NCBI RefSeq assembly: GCF_901001135.1
Contig: NC_042617.1
Span: 32,295,793 to 32,359,792 of the forward strand
Source: Rhinatrema bivittatum
Lineage: Eukaryota > Chordata > Amphibia > Gymnophiona > Rhinatrematidae
Direction: 5' to 3'
DNA length: 64,000 nucleotides
Part shown: in pieces, positions 56,870 to 64,000 of the stretch
Numbering within the stretch: position 1 is the first letter of the stretch
How the letters are laid out: every line of letters begins with the position of its first letter
Notes under the pieces: model-generated
What the model was told of the DNA's origin: nothing
The model's input: only the letters and a program-made list of their open reading frames with translations
Database searches by the model: none
Position numbers and translations under genes: made by a program

Positions 56870-57441
56870 CACCAACTGGCTCCCATGGACCTACAGATCC
56901 CTCTCCGACTACACAATTCGTCAAGACCGACAAGAGATGCATACAAGGGATCGCTACAGGTACCACCGTCCAAATCCACCAGACTCTGCACACTAAGAAA
57001 CCGGGCTTTCTCTACAGCCATTCCACCGTTATGGAATTCCATCCCCTCAAACATCAGAACAGAACCATGCATCTCAACCTTCAAAAAAAGACTAAAGCCC
57101 TGGATATTCACACAAGCTTTCCCGGAGGCCAATTGATCGAACAACCCCAAGCCACCCCTAATATCCAACTACACCATGGTTAATTAATCTCCAACATGGT
57201 TAACTATTCTCCAACTACTCCATGGTTAACCTTATATTCTATCGTTTACCTGTGTGAATTATAACCTATCCTTTCTCTTCCTTCTCAGCCAAGTTCTTAT
57301 CACCCTGTTATATGTAACTGCCTTTTCCGCACCATTGTTATAGTTATGTTTACTATGCACCCCTGTTTTATAACCAGCACGATGTGACTGCTGTCTCGAA
57401 TGCCGGTATATAAAAATCTGAAATAAATAAATATAAATAAA
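56870..57441 (+). mobile_element. L2-type LINE 3' end
   Basis: An 83-codon frame (56885-57136) reads LRLHNSSRPTRDAYKGSLQV then FSTAIPPLWNSIPSNIRT and TFKKRLKPWIFTQAFPE, the C-terminal end of L2 ORF2. The 3' UTR ends with ATAACCAGCACGATGTGACT, GCCGGTATATAAAAATC and an (AAATA)n tail. It is close in wording to the L2 at 31216-32227, so both are one subfamily, distinct from the L2 at 2818-4997. Confidence 0.85.
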
Positions 57442-58244
57442 TATAATGTTCTTAATAGGCCTGAAGGCATTAACAATTTTCTAAAAAAAAAAATGTCACT
57501 GTTTATTGAACATTGCAGTAATAGGGCTCATTAAACAGGCAGATTTTTCCCCTTTAAGGTTCATAATGTGGGATGTCCTGACATTACATCAGCTTCAACT
57601 CTTCGTAGTTCTTCTTCAGATTGGAACACTCCCATCTGTTATACAGCTGAGATCTTTTGGCATCCCATGTCCCCTTTTCTGGAGTTTGTACCCCCAAGGG
57701 GAATCCAGGAAGGCTGGTTGCTGCCATTGTCAGGAACGAGGTGACGTGACATCCACCCTGGGAAGAAATCACCACCTAGAAATGAATTCAAAGAAGGCCC
57801 CAGGGAGCTGACCTGCCTCTCACCCGCTGCTGCACTGCTAGTCTCCTTGCAAACTTCCTAGCCCCACACAGAGACTGGCCTTCCTTAGGAACAGAGAAGT
57901 CCATTGGGAGAATTAAGAGAGGGGGTGTCAGGGCAAAGGGTATTTGGCAGGCTTTGAACAGGGGTCCTGCCTGAGTCAGAGGCCAGCGCTCTGCTTGTGA
58001 GGCCACAGAGGAGTTTAAATTGAGGTAGCAGAATATTAGCCTGGGATATGGTCCTGCTCCTGAGAATCTGAATTTGTCCTCAGGGGTTACTGGGAAAGGC
58101 CCAGTGATCTGGCAGCTTAATGGCTGAAGGCTGCACTGCAGAGCTGGACGGGAATAAGATTCCCTGAGAGAGGGTATCCTTAAGACTGCCTATAAACGTA
58201 TTTTATTCCAATAGGAGATTAATGTCTGCCTAAAGAGTGACAGG
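57442..58244. other. No gene or recognised repeat
   Basis: No protein-like frame or repeat is recognised in these 800 bases. Confidence 0.4.
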
Positions 58245-58378
58245 AATAGCATGGGATCTTCTTAGTGTTTGGGTACTTGCCAGGTTCTTGTGGCCTGGTT
58301 TGGCCTCTGTTGGAAACAGGATACTGGGTTTGATGGACCCTTGGTCTGACCCAGCATGGCATTTTCTTACCTTCTTAG
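58245..58378 (+). mobile_element. CR1-type LINE 3' UTR only
   Basis: The plus strand reads AGTGTTTGGGTACTTGCCAG, then GTTGGAAACAGGATACTGGG and CCCTTGGTCTGACCCAGCAT. This is the terminal CR1 3' UTR, like 62670-62780. No coding part. Confidence 0.85.
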
Positions 58379-59489
58379 GAAGAAAACAGATCTTTATGCA
58401 CGAAGTCCTTTTTCAACTGAAGTGCAGACAGTGAAAAACATAATTTTGAAATGTTGGCAATCACAATAAAACACCTTTTTAGGAAGAGCCATTATCCAGA
58501 AACTCCCATTATCTGGAGGAAAGCAAAGTCCCCAGCTGTGTTTCATTATCTGGAAGAACATTTTATTCAGAATGGAGGACACCACACAGCCTGACCTGAA
58601 CCTCCTGTATCTCAGCTTGGTCCACAGCTCCTGCCACCTCTCCCTCTTGCACTGTTCACTCTCAGCTCAGCTGTTCAAACCATCCAGCCAAGACTGAACT
58701 GTTCGGGAGAGAGAGGTGGCAGGCAAACAGGCAGCAGGAAGGGGAGTCAGACTGGACTGCTGTTGGATTGGGGAAAGAATTCCTCCTATCTGGAAAAAAA
58801 ATCCATTATCTAAAATGGTCTCAGTCTCAACCATTTTGGATAAAAAAAAGTTGAGCTACTGTACTTAAGTTACATTATATTTTCCAAGAGCAATCCCTGA
58901 TCACCTTTATGAGGGGTCAGATTTGATGGACGCTTTGGTACTGTCTGCTTTGAGGTCAGTAAAGACAGGATCTATGTCCCCTCTGTAGTTATTACAAATG
59001 TGGAAGGTGTTTCCCCAATCATTTAATCTGAAGATTTTTTTATATAGTATCCATGTCATCAGTTTGAAGACCTTAAGTTCTGTTACATATGGCAGCTCAA
59101 AGGACTGCCCCGTGAGCTGCCACACTCATCCCAGCCGAAACTGCAAGAGGCCTCCTATCGCGACAGGGCGCCATCATCATTGCTCGTTGATGATCGCTGT
59201 CAACACAGCCATCCCGGCCACGTTGTCGCCTCCCCTTAGGCGCATGCATGTGCGCACATAATATAGGCCCCGTGGCGGGAAATTCAGAGCTGCGCCTCCT
59301 GACAATGTCAGCCCTATTGGGCTATTTAAGCAAAGGCCCATTGCCTCGCCTCAGCAACGGCTCTCCTGCCTAGAGCAGTGCCTGTTGCTCCTGCGTTCCT
59401 GGTTCCTGTCCTTCAGCCTTACCCTGCACAACTGTCTCATCCAGAGTCTTGTGTGCCTTCGATCATCCTTGGCCTGGCTTCCTGTTACT
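58379..59489. other. No gene; possible old DNA-transposon remains
   Basis: Near 58490-58560 and 58790-58830 the wording CATTATCTGGA / CCATTATCTAAA recurs, hinting at remnants of an inverted-repeat element. I could not define ends. From 59080 the DNA is more G+C-rich but has no coding frame I trust. Confidence 0.35.
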
Positions 59490-59640
59490 TGACCTCTCGC
59501 TTTGGACCGAACCACGATTGCCTGCTGCCTGGGCCTGATTTCTTGCTTTGGACCTGATCCTGTTTGCCTGCCACTTGGACCTGACCTCTTGCCTTGCATC
59601 TGACTACACTTGCTTGCCACTTGCTCTGGCCGTTGGCCTG
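59490..59640. repeat. 46-bp tandem repeat, about three units
   Basis: Units start at 59490, 59536 and 59582, with the pattern TGAYYTCTTGCTTTGGACC, then TTGCCTGCC, then a CTTGGACC block. The spacing is exactly 46 bp although the sequence has drifted. Flanking wording (CTGGCTTCCTGTTACT, CTGTCCTGGGTCTTCC) suggests more decayed units to either side. Confidence 0.7.
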
Positions 59641-60714
59641 TCCTGGGTCTTCCAGCTTGCTGTCTGTCCTGACCATGGCATGCCCGTGGACATTGGTCTC
59701 TCTCTTGCCCTAGGTGTGCCTGCCAGCCACCAGCACTCAAGGACTCAAACTGTGGGGGAGGCAGCTGTTAGAGGTGAAGCTCCAGTCTGTTCTGTTTCAG
59801 GGCATGTTTGCCAGCTGTTGGCTCGTAAATTCACCTACAAAGCTGCATCTACTATGCCACTGCATAAAGGGTTCACACCCATGCCAGTCATCATGAGTTC
59901 TTTGCTATAAAATGGAACTAGATTGTAGAGGGGGCCCCTGTAAATAGACAAGAGATATGAAAAAAAATGGATGTTTTGCCTGAACAGCGTACATCTTATG
60001 GGACTTCATGATGAAGTGGACTAGACTGTTTCATTTTTTTCTAATGATGGTATCGCTGTGTAAGGCTCTCAGACCTCTGTGTACGGGCCCCCTGGGAGCT
60101 GGAAAGTGGATGTCTATCAAACCAAATTTTATTTCTATGTGAAAATATGGGTCAAACTCCAGATAGATAGATATATTCAGAACAGCATACACACCTTGGT
60201 TTTATTCTTGAGTTAAGTGACCTTCTCAGGTACAGATGACTTCGAAAATCTTTCTAAACCTAATGTGCTCACTATTGAGATCTATTAGAGAATAGAGCCC
60301 TGTAAATGTTGCCTTAAGAAGCCCGATATGAGGTTACTGTCAATCACATGCTTTATATGCAGAACAGTCTTCGGTACACCAGAGTATCTTGACTCAGATT
60401 TCATAAACCAAGTATGACGTAATTGTTATCATAGACCATGTAGTATGTGTAGTATTCAGTATTTGAAAGGACTGCAGTGTGTGTGTGTGTGAAGCTTTCT
60501 CTAATGAAGAGATAGGTTCACTTCATTGACATATGCATTTAATGAGGGTGCTGGCAGTAGAAATTTTGCATGCAATTTATATTATCATTTGCTGGCTATG
60601 TGCCTATGGCTTTCAAGTCAGCGAACATTATCAGCCAGAGGCAAAGCTACATTAGAATAGTCAGTGCAATAGTGTGTATGGGAGAAGTGATTGATTACAT
60701 AGGCAACATTTTTA
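59641..60714. other. No gene or recognised repeat
   Basis: A GTGTGTGTGTGTG run at about 60478 and otherwise unstructured A+T-rich DNA. A 120-codon plus-strand frame ending at 59910 starts in the tandem repeat and shows no domain. Confidence 0.4.
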
Positions 60715-60955
60715 ATATTTATTTATTATTTTATATACCGACATTTGATCTCAATTGAGATATCACACCAGTTTACATTCAGGTACTGTAGGCATTTCTC
60801 TATCCCCAGAGGGCTTACAATCTAAGTTTTGTACCTGAGGCAATGGAGGGTAAAGTGACTTACCCAAGGTCACAAAGGAGCAACAGCAGGACTTGAACCC
60901 TGGTCTCCTGGTTCATAGTCCACTGCTCTAACCACTAGGCTATTCCTCCTCCCTA
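60715..60955 (-). mobile_element. tRNA-derived SINE with L2-like tail
   Basis: On the minus strand the head has an A-box TAGCCTAGTGG (60932-60942) and B-box GGTTCAAGTCC (60889-60899), an RNA polymerase III promoter derived from a tRNA. The body reads GTGACCTTGGGTAAGTCACT, then CCCTCCATTGCCTCAGGTAC, the core-type block known from MIR-like SINEs. The end reads GTAAACTGGTGTGATATC, then a TCGGTATATAAAA block and AATAAATAAATATT, parallel to the L2 3' tails in this window. L2 reverse transcriptase probably mobilised it. No clear target duplication. Confidence 0.85.
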
Positions 60956-61335
60956 ATGGGTACTTAGCGGCAATTGCAGGAGAAGTGTTTGATAAGCAAG
61001 GTGAAGAGCTATGAGAACTTGGATCTCAACTGGCATGTATGACCATTTTGTAGCTGAACAGATGTGGTTAGGGTTAGAGCCTTATTTCCAACATCCAATG
61101 CTGAAGGAGCTCAGGGTCATGAATTAAGCTCAGTTTTGCTTCCACCAAAGTTTTCACCAGTTCTCCATCTTCATTGGTTGTGTGACCTTATGACCCATCC
61201 CCCATATGGTCAATAAAACAGAACTGCCTACTGCCTTTTAATATGTATTGATGTTTGTTTTAATGCTGTCTTATTTATGTCTGTTTATGATGTAAGCTGC
61301 TTAGCATGGCTTGTCCAAAATAAGCAGAATATAAA
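60956..61335. other. No gene or recognised repeat
   Basis: Short unassigned stretch between the SINE and the CR1. A TTATGATGTAAGCTGCTTAG block near 61286 may be a worn LINE tail. Confidence 0.35.
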
Positions 61336-62624
61336 AACTACAGACCGGTTAGCCTGACTTCAGTGCCAGGTAAAATAGTGGAAAGTGTTCTAAACATCAA
61401 AATCACAGAACATATAGAAAGACATGGATTAATGGAACAAAGTCAGCATGGATTTACCCAAGGGAAGTCTTGCCTCACAAATCTGCTTCATTTTTTTGAA
61501 GGAGTTAATAAACATGTGGATAAAGGTGAACCTGTAGATGTAGTGTACTTGGATTTTCAGAAGGCATTTGACAAAGTTCCTCATGAGAGGCTTCTAGGAC
61601 AAGTAAAAAGTCATGGGATAGGTGGCGATGTCCTTTCGTGGATTGCAAACTGGCTAAAAGACAGGAAACAGAGAGTAGGATTAAATGGATAATTTTCTCA
61701 TTGGAAGTGAGTGGGCAGTGGAGTGCCTCAGGGATCTGTATTGGGACTCTTACTTTTCAATATATTTATAAATGATCTGGAAAGAAATACGACGAGTGAG
61801 ATAATCAAATTTGCAGATGATACAAAATTGTTCAGAGTAGTTAAATCACAAGCAGATTGTGATAAATTGCAGGAAGACCTTGTGAGGCTGGAAATTGGGC
61901 ATCAAAATGGCAGATGAAATTTAATGTGGATAAGTGCAAGGTGATGCATATAGGGAAAAATAACCCATGCTATAGTTACACAATGTTGGGTTCCATATTA
62001 GGTGCTACTACCCATGAAAGAGATCTAGGCGTCATAGTGGATAACACATTGACATCATCAGCTCAGTGTGCTGCGGCAGTCAAAAAAGCAAACAGAATGT
62101 TGGGAATTATTAGAAAGGGAATGGCGAATAAAATGGAAAATGTCATAATGCCTCTGTATCGCTCCATGGTGAGACTGCACCTTGAATACTGTGTACAGTT
62201 CTGGTCACCGCATCTCAAAAAAGATATAGTTGCACTGGAGAAGATACAGAGAAGGATGACCAAAATGATAAAGGGGATGGAACAGCTCCCCTATGAGGAA
62301 AGGCTAAAGAGGTTAGGGCTATTCGGCTTGGAGAAGAGATGGCTGAGGGGGATATGATAGAGGTGTTTAAAATCACGAGAGGTCTAGAACAGGTAGATGT
62401 AAATCAGTTATTTACACTTTCGGATAATAGAAGGATTAGGGGGCACGCCATGAAGTTAGCATGTAGCACATTTAAAACTAACCAGAGAAAATTATTTTTC
62501 ACTCGACGCACATTTAAGCTCTGGAATTTGTTGCCAGAGGATGTGGTTAGTGCAGTTAGTGTAGCTGGGTTTAAAAAAGATTTGGATAAGTTCTTGGAGG
62601 AGAAGTCCATTAACTGCTATTAAT
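61336..62624 (+). pseudogene. CR1 reverse transcriptase, C-terminal two-thirds
   Basis: Reverse transcriptase that would copy CR1 RNA at the nicked target. The first segment (61363-61692) reads QHGFTQGKSCLTNLLHFFEG and VYLDFQKAFDKVPHERLL, then SWIANWLKDRKQRVGLNG and a stop. The next segment (61711-61917) has VPQGSVLGLLLFNIFINDLE and the catalytic FADD at 61810-61821. A third (61914-62357) has MKFNVDKCKVMHIGKNNPC, MPLYRSMVRLHLEYCVQFWS and RLGLFGLEKRWLRG. The last (62339-62623) ends FLEEKSINCY. Only about three frame breaks are visible. The endonuclease and ORF1 are absent. Confidence 0.93.
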
Positions 62625-62787
62625 CAAGCTGACTTAGAAAATAGCCACTGCTATAGCATGGAATAGTCTTAGTGTTTGGGTAATTGCCAGGAACTTGTAG
62701 CCTGGATTGGCCACTGTTGGAAACAGGATACTGGGCTTGATGGACCCTTGGTCTGATCCAGTATGGCATGTTCTTATGTTCTTACTG
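61336..62787 (+). mobile_element. CR1-type LINE, 3' half, best preserved copy
   Basis: A 1.45-kb 5'-truncated CR1 on the plus strand. It starts exactly at the NYRPVSLTS block of reverse transcriptase and runs to the complete 3' UTR, ending AGTATGGCATGTTCTTATGTT. Of the CR1 copies here it has the fewest frame errors and serves as the reference for the decayed ones at 10.5, 22, 43, 58 and 63.4 kb. Confidence 0.93.
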
Positions 62788-63433
62788 CCAGGGTTTTGGT
62801 TTGTTTTTTTTTAAGTAGAAGCTTCACAAAACAGTTTTTACAAATTAATTAAAAAAATATACATTTTCCCTTCATTGAAAAAGGGAGTAAAGAGAAAAAG
62901 AAAAAACGCGCTTGGTATGTATTTCAGTTATTACAGTAGTTTTTTTTTCCCGGGACTGGTTCTTAGATAAACCTTCTTGTCAGAATTGCCACAAGGGACT
63001 GGGGAACCTTACCAGCAGCTCAGTCTGTCCTTCCTTCCCCTTCCCCTTACTGATCCTGTGGCAGGGAGAGAGAGCAGTGGAAGCGCATTAAGCCTACTTC
63101 CTCCTCTTTTTGCTGCCCGGGCCCGACTGAAGTTTCGAAGTGTAGCCGAACGCACAGTCATGTCACGCGTGAAGGCTGAAATTCAGGCCTGTGCAGCGAA
63201 TGCAGACGTCCTGTCGCTGCTCTCCCTACCCCTGGATCAGTGCACAGGGGTGGGAGGGGAAGAGGAGGGGGTAAGGGAAGGAGGGACTTAAGAATGCGTT
63301 GCTGGCAAGGCCCCGATTTTCCATGGCAATTCGATGGAGATGAATTCCGTGGGAAAAGACGGATTTAGAAGCCCATCCGCCGCGGCTGCGAGAGACCAGG
63401 GGCACAGATTATTATATCCCCACTTGTTAAAAC
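62788..63433. other. Unassigned G+C-richer stretch
   Basis: A plus-strand frame of 104 codons at 62977-63291 (MSELPQGTGEPYQQLS...) lies in moderately G+C-rich DNA but shows no known domain, signal or flanking splice pattern that I can trust. It may be part of an unrecognised repeat. Confidence 0.35.
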
Positions 63434-63897
63434 CACGAATGACACAAGAACATGCCATACTGGGTCAGACCAAGGGTCCATCAAGCCCAGTATCCTGTTT
63501 CCAACAGTGGCCAATCCTGGCCTTCAGAACCTGGCAAGTACCCAAAAACTAAGTCTATTCCATGTTACCGTTGCTAGTAATAGCAGTGGCTATTCTCTAA
63601 GTCAACTTAATTAATAGCAAGTAATGGACTTCTCCTCCAAGAACTTATCCAATCCTTTTTTAAACACCGCTATACTAACTGCACTAACCATATCCTCTGG
63701 CAACAAATTCCAGAGTTTAATTGTGCGTTGAGTAAAAAAGAACTTTCTCCGATTAGTTTTAAATGTGCCCCATGCTAACTTCATGGAGTGCCCCCTAGTC
63801 TTTCTACTATCCGAAAGAGTAAATAACCGATTCACATCTACCCGTTCTAGACCTCTCATGATTTTAAACACCTCTATCAGATCCCCCCTCAGCCGTC
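63434..63897 (-). mobile_element. CR1-type LINE 3' end with fold-back 5' terminus
   Basis: A minus-strand CR1 3' end with a nearly intact coding end: LRGDLIEVFKIMRGLERVDV, RLFTLSDSRKTRGHSMKLAW, KLWNLLPEDMVSAVS and FLEEKSITCY, then the full 3' UTR to 63434. At its truncated 5' end the first 15 bases (63878-63892) are followed, after CCGT, by their own reverse complement (63897-63911), an inverted duplication of the element's end. Confidence 0.92.
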
Positions 63898-64000
63898 TGA
63901 GGGGGGATCTGAAAATTTCAAAATGTCTTATTGGAAGGTTTTTAAACCGAGATGATTGAGATTTCTCCAATTTTGTATTTTAGGTCTGAGTGTCACTGTC

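Noticed and set aside
60889..60942. A genuine tRNA gene
   Set aside because: The promoter boxes are followed by a SINE core and an L2-like tail on the minus strand, so it is a SINE.

Overview
The window is vertebrate nuclear DNA. It holds one recognisable protein-coding gene and is otherwise mostly retrotransposon. The gene is a spliced histone H3.3 gene on the minus strand, best read as H3-3A. It has a CpG-island promoter near 40.45-40.7 kb, a non-coding first exon (about 40361-40447), the start-codon exon (38679-38830) and the next coding exon (37066-37219). The last coding exon is not between 37.06 kb and the left edge as far as I can see, so the third intron would exceed 37 kb. The mix of DIRS tyrosine-recombinase elements, CR1, L2 and L1 LINEs, a tRNA-derived SINE and small palindromic DNA transposons suits a large, repeat-rich amphibian genome such as a caecilian. 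That assignment is inference.

Layout, left to right. 1-5.3 kb: a worn L1 endonuclease fragment, a short tandem repeat, and a minus-strand CR1 split by a plus-strand L2. 5.3-10.5 kb: a nearly complete but broken minus-strand DIRS (gag, reverse transcriptase, RNase H, tyrosine recombinase). 10.5-13 kb: a decayed CR1 and unassigned DNA. 13-15.9 kb: a second DIRS. 15.9-20.6 kb: a minus-strand L1 carrying a palindromic hAT-like element with an exact 8-bp target duplication. 20.6-27.8 kb: a third DIRS split by a CR1 that itself carries two insertions. 28.56-29.29 kb: a non-autonomous element with 20-bp perfect terminal repeats flanked by TA. 29.4-36.06 kb: a fourth DIRS interrupted by an L2.

36-41 kb is the H3.3 gene, its first introns and its promoter, nearly free of transposons. 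From 43.8 to 51.6 kb lies a three-level nest: a CR1 was hit by a minus-strand L1, which was hit by a full-length plus-strand L1. Both L1 insertions have visible target-site duplications. 52.5-56.2 kb is dominated by palindromic and GC-rich non-autonomous elements. 56.4-63.9 kb holds L2 tails, a tRNA-derived SINE with an L2-like tail, a fairly intact CR1 3' half and a CR1 with a fold-back end.

No transposon here has a full set of intact reading frames. All four DIRS copies lie on the minus strand, the same orientation as the histone gene. I found no CRISPR array, rRNA gene, functional tRNA gene or retrovirus. The sequence does not show a new biological system. Its main interest is the clean insertion archaeology and the very long transposon-filled third intron implied for a histone H3.3 gene.
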